Assembly (NCBI GenBank): GCA_002011815.1 | Contig: MTOV01000024.1 | Span: 73,943 to 110,957 of the forward strand | Direction of reading: 5' to 3' | From: Nitrospirae bacterium JdFR-86 | GTDB taxonomy: Bacteria > Nitrospirota > Thermodesulfovibrionia > Thermodesulfovibrionales > JdFR-86 | Length of the DNA stretch: 37,015 bases | In this document: piece by piece, positions 17,226-26,570 of the stretch | Position numbering within the stretch: the first letter of the stretch is position 1 | Layout of the letters: each line of letters begins with the position of its first letter | The notes under the pieces: model-generated | Databases searched by the model: none | What the model was told of the DNA's origin: nothing | The model's input: the letters and a program-made list of their open reading frames with translations, nothing else | Made by a program: the position numbers and the translations under genes

Positions 17226-18961
17226 AAAAAGGACTCTTCAGGCGGATGTTCCTTCTTTATGCCCTTGTACTTCTTGCCGCTGTTTTATTTGTAGAGATAT
17301 ATATCACAGGTGTCGTAAGGAAAAACTATATCGAAAACCTCAGAGAGAGTCTCTCGGTGCAGGCAACCCTTATCTCAGATAGCATACCCTTTGAGACCGC
17401 TACACCTCTCGACGACATCTGCAGGGATCTCAAGGAAAAGACCGGTGCAAGGGTCACCATAGTAGCCGCGGACGGAAAGGTTCTCGGTGACTCCGACAAG
17501 AACTCCGCCCTTATGGACAACCACGCCGACAGGCCGGAAATAAGGCAGGCCCACTTCGTGGGCACAGGCTCCTCAGTTAGATACAGTAAAACGCTCAAAT
17601 TGGACTTCCTCTACACAGCGGTAAAGGTAACAAAGGGGGAAGCCCTTGTGGGCTTTATTCGTCTGGCAGTACCCCTTACAGAGGTCAATAAGGCCGTAAA
17701 CCTCCTAAGGCTTAAAATCAACCTTGCCTTCATTCTGGTAATTCTGGCAACAGGGGCATTCTACCTATGGCAGACCGGCCGCCTTAGAGGGCTAACCATG
17801 CAGGTGGCAGACTTCTCAAGCTCCATAGTTCGGGGCGACTTCGAAAAGAGGCTCTTTTTCGAGGGCGTTGGAGAGTTCAACGAGATAGCAGACAACCTGA
17901 ACACGATGGCCGAGGAACTCAAAAAGATGATAGACGAAAGCGAGGAGGAAAAGAGCAGGCTCAATGTGATACTCAGGAGCATCCCTGACGCCCTGCTGAT
18001 AATCGATTCAAAAGGCACAATTGTGCTCTCAAGCTCTGCCTCAAGTGAGCTCTTCGGAGAAACCCCTCTTTCCGGCAAGCCTGTAGTGGAGGTCGTCAGG
18101 TCCCACGAGTTTTTCTTAATGATGGATACGGTGCGCCAGAGCCTCTTGCCTGAAGAGAAGGAGATAAAGCTCGACTATCCGGAGGAGAAATACCTGAAGG
18201 TGAGGGTCTCTCCCCTTTGTTTCAAGGGAGAAAAATTCTCCGGGTTTGTTGTCATCTTACATGATATTACCCAGCTTAAGAAGCTTGAGCAGGTCAGGAA
18301 AGACTTTGTCGCAAACGTCTCCCATGAGGTAAAAACACCGATAGCCTCCATCAAGGGCTTTGCAGAGACATTGCTTGAGGGCGCTCTGGAAGACAGAGAA
18401 AACGCAACGAGGTTCCTGCAGACAATAAAGTCAAACAGCGAAAGGCTGGACAACCTTGTCAACGACCTTATGACGATATCAAGCCTTGAGCTCGGCCGGA
18501 TAGGCATCGAAAAATCCCCTGTCAATGTTGCTGAAGTCATGGAGCACATCTTAACGATGCTCAGGGACAAGGCGGAAAAAAAGGGACTGAAGATTGGCAC
18601 TTCTATTAAGCCCGGGCTTGAGACAATAGAGGCAGACAGGGACAGGCTCATACAGATACTTACAAACCTCGTGGATAATGCAATAAAGTTCACAGAGAAA
18701 GGCAGTGTGACCTTCGGTGTCGACGAAGAAGAAGGAAGGCCGGTTCTGTTTGTCAAAGACACTGGCATAGGTGTTCCGAAAAAACATCTACCAAGGCTTG
18801 GTGAGAGGTTTTTCAGGGTAGACCCGTCGCGCTCAAGGGCGCTTGGGGGCACAGGCCTTGGCCTTGCCATCGTAAAGCATCTCGTTATGGCCCACGGCTG
18901 GAAGATGAAGATTGACAGCACAGAGGGCGAAGGAACGAAAGTCACAATAGAAGTCCAGTAA
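17222..18961 (+). CDS. phoR: Phosphate sensor histidine kinase PhoR
   Basis: 579 residues with a GTG start overlapping the phoB stop (GTGA). Two membrane helices (about 7-27 and 164-182) bracket a periplasmic domain of about 135 residues, unlike the E. coli PhoR, which lacks such a domain. HAMP, PAS (around LRSIPDALLIIDSKGTIVLS), HisKA with phospho-acceptor H368 (VANVSHEVKTPIASIK) and HATPase domains (LVDNAIKF, VKDTGIGVP, GGTGLGLAIV) follow. It controls PhoB, with PhoU and the Pst complex probably providing the phosphate signal. Confidence 0.92.
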   Translation: MKKGLFRRMFLLYALVLLAAVLFVEIYITGVVRKNYIENLRESLSVQATLISDSIPFETATPLDDICRDLKEKTGARVTIVAADGKVLGDSDKNSALMDNHADRPEIRQAHFVGTGSSVRYSKTLKLDFLYTAVKVTKGEALVGFIRLAVPLTEVNKAVNLLRLKINLAFILVILATGAFYLWQTGRLRGLTMQVADFSSSIVRGDFEKRLFFEGVGEFNEIADNLNTMAEELKKMIDESEEEKSRLNVILRSIPDALLIIDSKGTIVLSSSASSELFGETPLSGKPVVEVVRSHEFFLMMDTVRQSLLPEEKEIKLDYPEEKYLKVRVSPLCFKGEKFSGFVVILHDITQLKKLEQVRKDFVANVSHEVKTPIASIKGFAETLLEGALEDRENATRFLQTIKSNSERLDNLVNDLMTISSLELGRIGIEKSPVNVAEVMEHILTMLRDKAEKKGLKIGTSIKPGLETIEADRDRLIQILTNLVDNAIKFTEKGSVTFGVDEEEGRPVLFVKDTGIGVPKKHLPRLGERFFRVDPSRSRALGGTGLGLAIVKHLVMAHGWKMKIDSTEGEGTKVTIEVQ

Positions 18962-19006
18962 TTGAAGAAAATTTCACCAAACAAGCTTCACGCAAGATTA
19001 ACCCTC

Positions 19007-19024
19007 TTTTAATAATCCTGTAAC
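19007..19024 (+). promoter_or_regulatory. Candidate Pho box upstream of pstS
   Basis: TTTTAAT-AATC-CTGTAAC has the layout of a Pho box (two 7-bp CTGTCAT-like repeats, 4 bp AT-rich spacer). The right half matches 5 of 7 and the left half 4 of 7 positions. It lies about 90 bp before the pstS ATG, in the phoR-pstS gap. Confidence 0.4.
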
Positions 19025-19111
19025 AGAAGCCCTTTACCATGAAACTGATAAAGGTATTCATTGAATGCCTTGAGGGCACATATAAACTGGCTCTGGCTTA
19101 AAGGAGATAAG

Positions 19112-20122
19112 ATGAAGACGATTTTGAGATTAGTGGTTCTGGTAGCGATGATTCTTTTGGTTGGTGTTGCCCATGCAGGGGATACATTACACGGCGCAGG
19201 GGCGACGTTTCCCTACCCGGTGTATTCGGCATGGGCATATGAATACAACAAGATAAGCGGCGTCAAGCTCAACTACCAGTCCATTGGCTCTGGTGGTGGC
19301 CAGAGGCAGATTACTAACAGAACCGTGGACTTCGGTGCATCGGATGCGCCTCTCAAACCAGAAAAGCTCGCTGAATTGAAGCTCTATCAGTTTCCGGCAA
19401 TAATCGGCGGCGTTGTGCTGGTGGTGAATATCTCCAGGGTTAAGGGAGGACAGCTCAAACTGGACCCTGACACGCTCTGTAAGATATTCTTAGGAGACAT
19501 TAAGTACTGGGACGACCCCAGGCTTGCAAAGATAAACCCGGCTCTTAAGCTCCCGCACAAAAAAATAACCGTAGTGCACAGGTCCGACGGCTCAGGCACG
19601 ACAGCCATATTCACCAAATATCTCAGCGGCGTATGCCCTGAGTGGAATACCAAGGTCGGAGCAGGCAAGGCTGTTAAGTGGCCTGTCGGCATCGGCGGAA
19701 AAGGCAACGAGGGAGTTGCCAACTATGTAAAGAGGGTTAAGAACTCCATTGGTTATGTTGAGTTCGCCTATGCCAAGCAGAACAGGCTTGCACACACCCT
19801 CCTTAAGAACGCCGCAGGCAATTTTGTTGAGCCGAGCCTTAAGACCTTCAAGGATGCGGCAGCCACAGGTGACTTCGACCCTAAAAAGGACTTCTACCTC
19901 TGGCTCACTAACGCCCCTGGCAAGAACTCATGGCCAATAGCGGGTGCAACGTTCATCCTTCTAGCCAAGGAGAAAACCGACTCGAACAGGAAGGTGGTCA
20001 GGTTCTACGACTGGGCGTTTAAAAACGGAGACAAGACAGCCGAGAGGCTTGCATATATACCGCTTCCGGAGTCACTAAAGAAAAAGGTCAGGGAGTACTG
20101 GAAATCAGCAGGTATTTACTAA
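19112..20122 (+). CDS. pstS: Phosphate ABC transporter substrate-binding protein PstS
   Basis: 336 residues from the ATG at 19112, which follows AAGGAGA; a longer frame from 19061 has no ribosome-binding site and would bury the signal peptide. A Sec signal ends with VAHA before GDTLHGAGATFPYPVY. Phosphate-binding segments are visible: SIGSGGGQRQ, the anion loop RSDGSGTT, and FGASDAPL. No lipobox Cys, so it is a soluble periplasmic protein. It supplies phosphate to PstCAB and begins the pst operon. Confidence 0.95.
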   Translation: MKTILRLVVLVAMILLVGVAHAGDTLHGAGATFPYPVYSAWAYEYNKISGVKLNYQSIGSGGGQRQITNRTVDFGASDAPLKPEKLAELKLYQFPAIIGGVVLVVNISRVKGGQLKLDPDTLCKIFLGDIKYWDDPRLAKINPALKLPHKKITVVHRSDGSGTTAIFTKYLSGVCPEWNTKVGAGKAVKWPVGIGGKGNEGVANYVKRVKNSIGYVEFAYAKQNRLAHTLLKNAAGNFVEPSLKTFKDAAATGDFDPKKDFYLWLTNAPGKNSWPIAGATFILLAKEKTDSNRKVVRFYDWAFKNGDKTAERLAYIPLPESLKKKVREYWKSAGIY

Positions 20123-20158
20123 GGGTTTACAGCCTTCTAAAACTTGCAAAGATAGGGG

Positions 20159-20172
20159 CAGGGGCATCCCTG
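20159..20172 (+). other. Hairpin between pstS and pstC
   Basis: CAGGG-GCAT-CCCTG is a short stem-loop in the 86-nt gap. Such structures often stabilise or partly terminate the pstS message, giving more binding protein than permease. Weak stem, no U-tract. Confidence 0.3.
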
Positions 20173-20208
20173 ACTCCATCTCTACTGACTGTTTGGAGGT
20201 AAATATAG

Positions 20209-21150
20209 TTGCCGGTTAGTCTTAAGAAAAACCCGGTAGACCTCGCATTTCTCGTCATAACCGCTACTGCGTCGCTTTCTGTTTTGGTACTCATCCTTGG
20301 GATTGTGTTTGTCTTGTTTTCCGAGTCGGCTCTTTCCATAAAGGAATTTGGCATCCTCAGGTTTATCTTCTCTACCGACTGGAATCCGGTCATTGAATCC
20401 TACGGCGCGGCTACAAGCCTTTTCGGCACGGCTGTTACGACACTTCTTTCGCTTGTCCTGGCGATACCCGTGGCAATAGGGATAGCAATATTCGTAACAG
20501 AGATAGCCCCGGGCTTTCTTAAAGGTCCGATAGGTGTTGCCATAGAGCTTCTTGCTGCGATACCGAGCATCATATACGGCATGTGGGGACTCTTCACACT
20601 TGCGCCGATAATGGCTGACTATATCGAACCTGCACTGCAAGATACAGTAGGCAGGATACCCTTCGTGGGGATACTGTTTGAGGGTACGCCGATGGGTATC
20701 GACCTCCTTACGGCTAGCCTGATACTGAGCATCATGATAACACCATTTACTGCGAGCATCTCAAGGGATGCTTTTAACCTCACTCCTGCCATCGTAAAGG
20801 AGTCGGCCTATGCCCTGGGTGCGACAAAGTGGGAAGTCATGAAAAACATTGTCATCCCCTACTCAAAACTCGGTGTATTCGGAGGAGCGGTGCTTTCCCT
20901 CGGAAGAGCGCTTGGCGAGACAATGGCAGTGGCCTTTGTGCTTGGCAACAACCACCAGATAACCTCGTCGCTTCTTGATGCCGCGGCGACAATAACCGTC
21001 ACGCTCGCAAACGAGTTTACTGAGGCAGACACAGATTTATATCTTTCAGCGCTTTTTAACCTTGCCCTCATTCTTTTTGTTATGAGTTTTGCAATCCTTG
21101 CAGTGGCTAAGTTCTTTCTCCTGAGAGCAGAGAGGAAGTTTACGAGATGA
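20209..21150 (+). CDS. pstC: Phosphate ABC transporter permease PstC
   Basis: 313 residues. The start is TTG, with GGAGGT eight bases upstream and no closer ATG in frame. Six membrane helices are visible, beginning with LAFLVITATASLSVLVLILG. The ABC permease EAA loop is ESAYALGATKWEVMKNIVIP, followed by RALGETMAVAFVLG, typical of PstC. It forms the inner-membrane channel with PstA. The pstA ATG overlaps its stop (ATGA). Confidence 0.94.
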   Translation: MPVSLKKNPVDLAFLVITATASLSVLVLILGIVFVLFSESALSIKEFGILRFIFSTDWNPVIESYGAATSLFGTAVTTLLSLVLAIPVAIGIAIFVTEIAPGFLKGPIGVAIELLAAIPSIIYGMWGLFTLAPIMADYIEPALQDTVGRIPFVGILFEGTPMGIDLLTASLILSIMITPFTASISRDAFNLTPAIVKESAYALGATKWEVMKNIVIPYSKLGVFGGAVLSLGRALGETMAVAFVLGNNHQITSSLLDAAATITVTLANEFTEADTDLYLSALFNLALILFVMSFAILAVAKFFLLRAERKFTR

Positions 21151-21992
21151 CACGGGTTAGACTGAGAAAGATAGAGAGCTTCATTGCCCTTTCGTTATGT
21201 AGCCTTGCTGCCTTTGCAGGGATATTCTGGCTCTTCTTTATCCTTGGAGACGTAATTGTCCACGGGGCAAGCGCCCTGAGGCTTGAGTTGTTCACGAACG
21301 ACCCTGCGCCTCCTGGCATCGAGGGCGGAGGACTGAGGAACGCCTTCGTGGGACAGCTCTTAATAACGTTCTTTGCCACCATCATAGGTGTCCCGCTGGG
21401 GGTTCTGGGCGGCACCTTCCTTGCCGAGTACGCCCGCGGAAAGAGGATAGCAAAGCTGATAAGCATACTTTCTGACATCATGGTCAGCGTGCCATCAATA
21501 GTGGTGGGCACTTTTGTTTATGCCGTGCTCGTAAAGCCTGTGGGACACTTCAACGGCTGGGCAGGAGCAGTAGCCCTTGCAATAATAATGATCCCAGTGG
21601 TTCTCAGGACCACAGAGGACATGCTAAGGCTCGTGCCATGGACGCTAAGGGAGGCTGCTTTTGCACTTGGTGCGCCATATTACAGGGTAATCACACAGGT
21701 CGTCTACAGAGGGGCTGCAGCTGGAATCTTTACTGGAGTCTTGCTTTCCATTGCGAGGGTTGCAGGTGAAACCGCACCGCTTCTTTTTACCTCGTTTAAC
21801 AACTCGTTCTTCTCGATAAATATGAACGAGCCAATCTCATCCCTCACTGCAACCATATTCCAGTACGCCATGGGCCCCTATGACGACTGGCATTCGCAGG
21901 CATGGGCAGCCTCCCTTGTGATAACATTGTTCATCCTCCTTGTCACAATACTCGGAAGAATGATTATCAAGATGAGGTATGGCGGAAAATGA
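21147..21992 (+). CDS. pstA: Phosphate ABC transporter permease PstA
   Basis: 281 residues with six membrane helices. The EAA loop is [20 protein letters not shown], followed by [16 protein letters not shown], characteristic of PstA. It pairs with PstC in the membrane and is energised by PstB. Its stop overlaps the pstB ATG at 21989. Confidence 0.94.
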   Translation: MTRVRLRKIESFIALSLCSLAAFAGIFWLFFILGDVIVHGASALRLELFTNDPAPPGIEGGGLRNAFVGQLLITFFATIIGVPLGVLGGTFLAEYARGKRIAKLISILSDIMVSVPSIVVGTFVYAVLVKPVGHFNGWAGAVALAIIMIPVVLRTTEDMLRLVPWTLREAAFALGAPYYRVITQVVYRGAAAGIFTGVLLSIARVAGETAPLLFTSFNNSFFSINMNEPISSLTATIFQYAMGPYDDWHSQAWAASLVITLFILLVTILGRMIIKMRYGGK

Positions 21993-22747
21993 CAGTAAAA
22001 GTTGAGGTAAAAGGGTTGAATTTCTATTACCCTGGAGGGGTCCAGGCCCTCAAGAACATAAATTTTAGCGTCTACAAAAACACAGTAACCGCTCTCATCG
22101 GGCCCTCCGGATGCGGCAAGACCACCCTTCTTAGGTGTTTTAACCGGATGCACGACCTTTACCCTGGAAACAGGTACGAAGGCGAGATACTCCTTGACGG
22201 CAGAAACATCCTTAGCAAAAACATAGACCTTATCGACCTTAGAAGCCGGGTCGGCATGGTGTTTCAGAAGCCTACGCCCTTTCCGATGAGCATATTCGAC
22301 AACATATCCTACGGCTTGAAACTGAGGGGGATAAAGAAGAAGTCGGTGCTTTCAGAGCGCGTAGAGCACGCCCTAAAGCAGGCTGCCATATGGGATGAGG
22401 TCAAGGACAAGCTCTTTGAGAGTGCCTATACCCTCTCAGGCGGCCAGCAGCAAAGGCTGGTAATAGCAAGGGCACTTGCCGTAGAGCCGGAGATAATACT
22501 TTTTGATGAGCCCACCTCAGCCCTCGACCCAATATCGACAGCAAAGATAGAGGGACTCCTTGAACACCTGAAGAAATCTGTTACCATAATAATAGTCACT
22601 CACAATCTTCAGCAGGCGGCGAGGGTCTCAGACTGGACAGGTTTTTTGATGCTTGGCGAACTTGTGGAGTTTGACGCCACAGAGAAGATGTTTACATCGC
22701 CGAGAGAGAAACTGACGGAAGACTACATAACAGGGAGGTTCGGATAA
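21989..22747 (+). CDS. pstB: Phosphate ABC transporter ATPase PstB
   Basis: 252 residues from the ATG at 21989 (ATGA overlap with pstA); upstream in-frame codons would lie within pstA. Walker [13 protein letters not shown]-loop [12 protein letters not shown], signature [15 protein letters not shown], Walker [14 protein letters not shown] and the switch His in [13 protein letters not shown] are all present. It hydrolyses ATP to drive phosphate uptake. Confidence 0.96.
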   Translation: MTVKVEVKGLNFYYPGGVQALKNINFSVYKNTVTALIGPSGCGKTTLLRCFNRMHDLYPGNRYEGEILLDGRNILSKNIDLIDLRSRVGMVFQKPTPFPMSIFDNISYGLKLRGIKKKSVLSERVEHALKQAAIWDEVKDKLFESAYTLSGGQQQRLVIARALAVEPEIILFDEPTSALDPISTAKIEGLLEHLKKSVTIIIVTHNLQQAARVSDWTGFLMLGELVEFDATEKMFTSPREKLTEDYITGRFG

Positions 22748-23436
22748 TGACGATAAGGGAAGAAGAATTCAGGACCCTTAAGGAGAACATCCTCAAGATG
22801 GCCTCCTTGGTTACGGATGCAATAAGCAAGTCTGTCAAAAGCCTTGTCGAGAGAGACTCAGAGGCCGCAAGGGAGGTAATCTCCGGCGACAAGCGCATAA
22901 ACACCTACGATATAAAAATAGACGAGGAGTGCATAAGGCTCCTTGCCTTGAGCCAGCCGATGGGAAAAACCCTCAGGTTTATAACCACCGGCATGAAGAT
23001 TACAACCGACCTTGAGCGCATAGCGGACAATGCAGTAAACATCGCCGAGCGTGCGATTGAGCTAAACGAGGAGCCGATACTCAAGCCCTATATCGATATA
23101 CCGAGGATGTGCGAGATATCGCAGGGGATGGTCAGCGACGCCATCGAGGCCTTTGTAAAAGAGGACAGGCATCTTGCCCTCGACGTGATAAAGAGGGACA
23201 GCGAGATGGACGACCTCAACGAAGCTGTCTGCCTGGAACTCATGGCCATTATGACCCGAAACCCTGAGATGATTACTCGTGGAACAAAAATTACATACGT
23301 CTCAAAATACCTGGAGCGAATTGGGGACCATGCCACCAACATTGCCGAGATGGTCGTCTACATGGTCGAGGGAAAGATCATAAGGCACATGCTCCTTGAG
23401 GAGATAGAAGGACTCGAAGGAGAACAGCTAAATTAA
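22747..23436 (+). CDS. phoU: Phosphate regulation protein PhoU
   Basis: 229 residues of two tandem three-helix PhoU repeats. The metal-binding signatures are visible as TTDLERIADNAVNIAER in the first and SKYLERIGDHATNIAEMV in the second. PhoU connects the Pst complex with PhoR and lowers kinase output when phosphate is plentiful. The start ATG shares its A with the pstB TAA stop. Last gene of the operon. Confidence 0.95.
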   Translation: MTIREEEFRTLKENILKMASLVTDAISKSVKSLVERDSEAAREVISGDKRINTYDIKIDEECIRLLALSQPMGKTLRFITTGMKITTDLERIADNAVNIAERAIELNEEPILKPYIDIPRMCEISQGMVSDAIEAFVKEDRHLALDVIKRDSEMDDLNEAVCLELMAIMTRNPEMITRGTKITYVSKYLERIGDHATNIAEMVVYMVEGKIIRHMLLEEIEGLEGEQLN

Positions 23437-23440
23437 ACTA

Positions 23441-23459
23441 ACTAGTTACTTGAACTAGT
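23441..23459. terminator. Hairpin between convergent phoU and usp genes
   Basis: ACTAGTT (23441-23447) and AACTAGT (23453-23459) form a perfect 7-bp stem with a 5-nt loop, five bases after phoU. A symmetrical hairpin in a convergent gap could serve both directions, but no U-tract is seen. Confidence 0.35.
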
Positions 23460-23540
23460 AGGGCTGTGGCTCCCCCAGGCGTGACTCTCATCTTCCGCGC
23501 TTGGCCCTGAGATTGGGATAAGTAAGCTACAACCGATGAT

Positions 23541-23963
23541 TTATGCGTTAACAACAAGCACGGGACAGGGGGCATGGTTTATCACTTTATTAATAATATT
23601 GTAAACGAAAAACCGCCTGAAAAACCCACCGCCTTTTCTTGCCCCTATCATAATAAGGTCGCATCCTTCTTCAGAAGCAACTTGACTTATGGTCTCTGAA
23701 ATATCACCCTTCTCCACCCTTATTTTCGCGAGGGCACCCTCTGCCCGTACAGTATCTTCAATCATAGAGACGGCCTCCGAACTGCATGAATTCAGTACGT
23801 CACTGATGTTTTTTATGCCCGTCAGGTCAATATCCCCTTCATACGGTGGTAGCACCTTTAGCACCGTGACCCAGCACTTCTCGTCATAGGCAAGGGCAAG
23901 ACCTTGTTTTAAGACCTCCATGGAGCCGTCTACCGCTATAAGTATCTTCCTGTATCCTTTCAT
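23541..23963 (-). CDS. Universal stress protein with degenerate nucleotide motif
   Basis: 140 residues. KILIAVDGS at the N-terminus and HAPCPVLVVN at the end are typical of the UspA fold. The ATP loop, however, reads GARKGGGFFRRFFVYNII, which lacks the final Gly-Ser/Thr of the G-2x-G-9x-G-S/T pattern and is unusually aromatic and basic. It may not bind ATP, or may bind a different ligand. It is the last gene of the TauE/stress operon, seven bases after the tandem Usp gene. Confidence 0.85.
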   Translation of the reverse strand: MKGYRKILIAVDGSMEVLKQGLALAYDEKCWVTVLKVLPPYEGDIDLTGIKNISDVLNSCSSEAVSMIEDTVRAEGALAKIRVEKGDISETISQVASEEGCDLIMIGARKGGGFFRRFFVYNIINKVINHAPCPVLVVNA

Positions 23964-23970
23964 ATCCTTA

Positions 23971-24834
23971 TTAACTCACTACCAGGACCGGAACGGTGGA
24001 ATAAGCGATCACCCGCTCCGTTGTGCTCCCCATTATCGCCCTGTTAACCCCTCTCCAGCCATAGCTGCCCATCACTATCAGATCACTTCTGAGACCATTT
24101 GCTATCTCCACAATCTTGTCCGCTACATGCCCTTCTTCTACAATGGTGCTCACCGAGGTGCCCTTCTGGTATGCCAGCATCTCTCCCTCGGAAACAATCT
24201 TTCTCGCTTCATCAAAAAGCTTCTCCTGTATCGAGGTTGTCTTGAAAAACTCAAGCATTTCCTCGTAACGCGGGATCACATAGAGAAGGGTTATTACAAT
24301 GTCATCGGTTTCGCATAGTTCAACCGCCTTGAGTAGTGCCCTTTTGCTTGATTCAGAGCCGTCAAAGGGTACGAGTATGGAGTCGTACCTGCCTGTGTAC
24401 CCATTGTAGGGGTGCTTTACTACCAGGACATCGCAGGGGGAATCGACGATAACTCCGGACGTCACGCTCCCCATTATCATCCTCTTAATGCCTTTCCTCC
24501 CGTATGTGCCCATAGCGATAAGGTCTGCTCCTTTTTCCCTTGCGATGTCCACTATTACCTCATGGGGCTCGCCTTCACGGACCACGATATCAATATCTAT
24601 GCCCAACTCAGAGGAGTATTGCTCTTGTGCCTGATAGCATGCCTTCTTTCCCATCTCGAGTCTCTTGTCAAGCTGTCCCGGGGAAATACTGAACTCTTCC
24701 GTATCGAAATAGACAGCGTGGACAAGAATAATTTTGCCCCCGTGATTTTTTACCCAGTGTGCTACCTCGATGAGTGCGGCCCTGCTGTATTCAGTGTCGT
24801 CAAAACCGACTAAAATGTTCTCGTATACTCTCAA
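23971..24834 (-). CDS. Tandem-domain universal stress protein
   Basis: 287 residues containing two UspA domains. Domain 1 begins with NILVGFDDTEYS and ends with GTYGRKGIKRMIMGSVT; domain 2 begins with SILVPFDGSESS and ends with GSYGWRGVNRAIMGSTTE. Both have an intact G-2x-G-9x-G-S/T loop. The start is TTG at 24834, overlapping the upstream TGA (TTGA), with GGAGG six bases before. Tandem Usp proteins are intramolecular dimers that bind ATP. The position between a TauE-associated membrane protein and another Usp suggests a cytoplasmic partner of the transporter. Confidence 0.9.
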   Translation of the reverse strand: MRVYENILVGFDDTEYSRAALIEVAHWVKNHGGKIILVHAVYFDTEEFSISPGQLDKRLEMGKKACYQAQEQYSSELGIDIDIVVREGEPHEVIVDIAREKGADLIAMGTYGRKGIKRMIMGSVTSGVIVDSPCDVLVVKHPYNGYTGRYDSILVPFDGSESSKRALLKAVELCETDDIVITLLYVIPRYEEMLEFFKTTSIQEKLFDEARKIVSEGEMLAYQKGTSVSTIVEEGHVADKIVEIANGLRSDLIVMGSYGWRGVNRAIMGSTTERVIAYSTVPVLVVS

Positions 24835-25616
24835 TGCGCACCTCCGCCTTTTCTGAACACCATGCCCACGCCGAAGCCAGCAGCCAGCGCTATGACTATA
24901 GAGAGCACACCGTACAGGGCACCCTTGTTCTTTGCCATGTCTGCCAGCAGTTTGACAAATCCTACCTGCTCGACAACCACCTTCGCCTCTGCTTTATCAA
25001 CCACCTTGCCGTCCTTCACGGCATAAACCGTGACGGTGTATGTGCCAGGTGGCACCTCGTAGGGCCAGTACATCTCGGTATAATAGGCCTCTCCGTCGTC
25101 TTTCCGCGTAAATGAGATATTACCGTAAGAAATTGCAAAGAGCCTTGAGGACTCTTTGTATTTCACCAGTTCTTTAAACCATCTGCTCTTGCCGTCTTCG
25201 CCCATGTCCGGGGTTATCTCTGCCTGCCGCTCTAACGCACGGTATCCGATTGCATACTTGTCTAACTCCTCAGGTGTGAGAATGTCCTCGAGCTTTTTGG
25301 TGCTCCTTATAAAATAGACGTTTGGCACATGCTCGAATGTAAGCTTGTCGACATTCATCCACAAAATTCCCGCTACCTTGTCCTTTCTTCTTAATACCTG
25401 GTGGCCCTCCGGAGAGGTGATTTTTATCACCAGATCAGTCCCCGGATCGGTCTCTCCGCTTACACTCACAATGCTCCCGTGATAAGTGAAGTTAACTTTT
25501 ATGTGGTCGTGATTCGTCTTTGCGGTAAGTTTGGCTAAAACAGCCACCGGGAAGAGACATAATACCGACAATGCAGTAGCAACAAGTATGAGTTTCTTGA
25601 AGTATGGATAATTCAT
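24831..25616 (-). CDS. TIGR02186-like membrane-anchored protein associated with TauE/SafE
   Basis: 261 residues. A signal peptide (about 1-28, ending VAVLA) is followed by a beta-rich periplasmic region beginning KTNHDHIKVNFTYHGS, a segment YWPYEVPPGTYTVTVYAVKD, and a single C-terminal membrane helix (LYGVLSIVIALAAGFGVGMV) with a short basic tail. This architecture matches the TIGR02186 family, which is recurrently found next to TauE/SafE permeases. The function is undetermined; a periplasmic accessory subunit of the permease is the simplest reading. Its ATG shares a base with the TauE stop (TAATG). Confidence 0.75.
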   Translation of the reverse strand: MNYPYFKKLILVATALSVLCLFPVAVLAKLTAKTNHDHIKVNFTYHGSIVSVSGETDPGTDLVIKITSPEGHQVLRRKDKVAGILWMNVDKLTFEHVPNVYFIRSTKKLEDILTPEELDKYAIGYRALERQAEITPDMGEDGKSRWFKELVKYKESSRLFAISYGNISFTRKDDGEAYYTEMYWPYEVPPGTYTVTVYAVKDGKVVDKAEAKVVVEQVGFVKLLADMAKNKGALYGVLSIVIALAAGFGVGMVFRKGGGAH

Positions 25617-26539
25617 TAATGACCTCCCATTGGTGAAAGTAGTAGGTCAGGCGTAAGTGTAAGGTCAAAGATTATTTTTACCGTGACAGCGAGCACTATC
25701 ATCGCAAGCAAAATCTTTAGCTGCTCGCCTTTCAGTCTTCTTCCAATCACCGCCCCTACCTGCGCTCCTATGGTCGAGCCCAAAAGAAGCAATACGGCAA
25801 GAGTAAAGTCCACCGTATGGTTTGTATAGGACTGAAGGAAAGTGACCTCAGTACATGTAAAAAGGATCTGGAAAAGGCTTGTCCCCACCACGACATGCAT
25901 GGGCATCCTCAGGAAATATACCATGACGGGTACCATCAAGAAGCCGCCGCCTACGCCCATCACTGCAGCCAGGATGCCCACAAGGCACCCGAACACCACA
26001 GGCACCAAGGCCGAGTGGGTAACTCCGGATTTTTCAAACCTGGTCTGGAAGGGAAGGGATTTGAGAAACCTCCCGAATTTTGAATCTGACTTTGGGCTCG
26101 CCTCTTTCCCGTCCTGGTCTTTCTTCCTTATGTTCGAAAGGCTCTCAAGGAACATGTATGTGCCCACGCCTCCAAGCATCAGCACATAGGTCAATTTGAT
26201 GACAAAGTCGGCGTTGCCCATCATCCTGAGGACTTTAATGGCTTGAACCCCTAAAAGTCCTCCCAAGAACCCTCCGGCAAGGAGAAAAAGGCCCATTTTA
26301 AAATCCACATTGCCCAGCCTCCAGTGAGCGTAAGTTCCTGAAGTGGAAGCCGCCACTATCTGGTTGGAGTCAGTCGCCGCAGCCACCGTCGGGGGAATGC
26401 CTATCATGATAAGAAGCGGGGTCATCAAAAACCCCCCTCCCACACCAAAAAGCCCTGAAAGCAGTCCAACTGCCAAACCAAGCCCTATAGGCAGGAATAT
26501 GTTAATACTCGTTAACGCTACCGGTAAATAAAGATACAC
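25616..26539 (-). CDS. TauE/SafE-family anion exporter (DUF81)
   Basis: 307 residues. Two homologous halves each carry the glycine motif, LFGVGGGFLMTPLLI and VMGVGGGFLMVPVMV. About eight membrane helices are visible, with a charged cytoplasmic loop near residues 130-165. The family moves sulfite, sulfonates or organic sulfur anions across the inner membrane, and occasionally other substrates. The start is GTG at 26539, placed by AAGGAGGG. The pairing with a TIGR02186 gene and Usp genes is distinctive. Substrate unknown. Confidence 0.88.
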   Translation of the reverse strand: MYLYLPVALTSINIFLPIGLGLAVGLLSGLFGVGGGFLMTPLLIMIGIPPTVAAATDSNQIVAASTSGTYAHWRLGNVDFKMGLFLLAGGFLGGLLGVQAIKVLRMMGNADFVIKLTYVLMLGGVGTYMFLESLSNIRKKDQDGKEASPKSDSKFGRFLKSLPFQTRFEKSGVTHSALVPVVFGCLVGILAAVMGVGGGFLMVPVMVYFLRMPMHVVVGTSLFQILFTCTEVTFLQSYTNHTVDFTLAVLLLLGSTIGAQVGAVIGRRLKGEQLKILLAMIVLAVTVKIIFDLTLTPDLLLSPMGGH

Positions 26540-26570
26540 TCAAAGCCCTCCTTTTTCTGACTGGATGATT

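Noticed and set aside
18175-18984. Long open frame antisense to phoR
   Set aside because: It is a shadow of the phoR coding frame, with no ribosome-binding site and serine/leucine-rich low-complexity composition.
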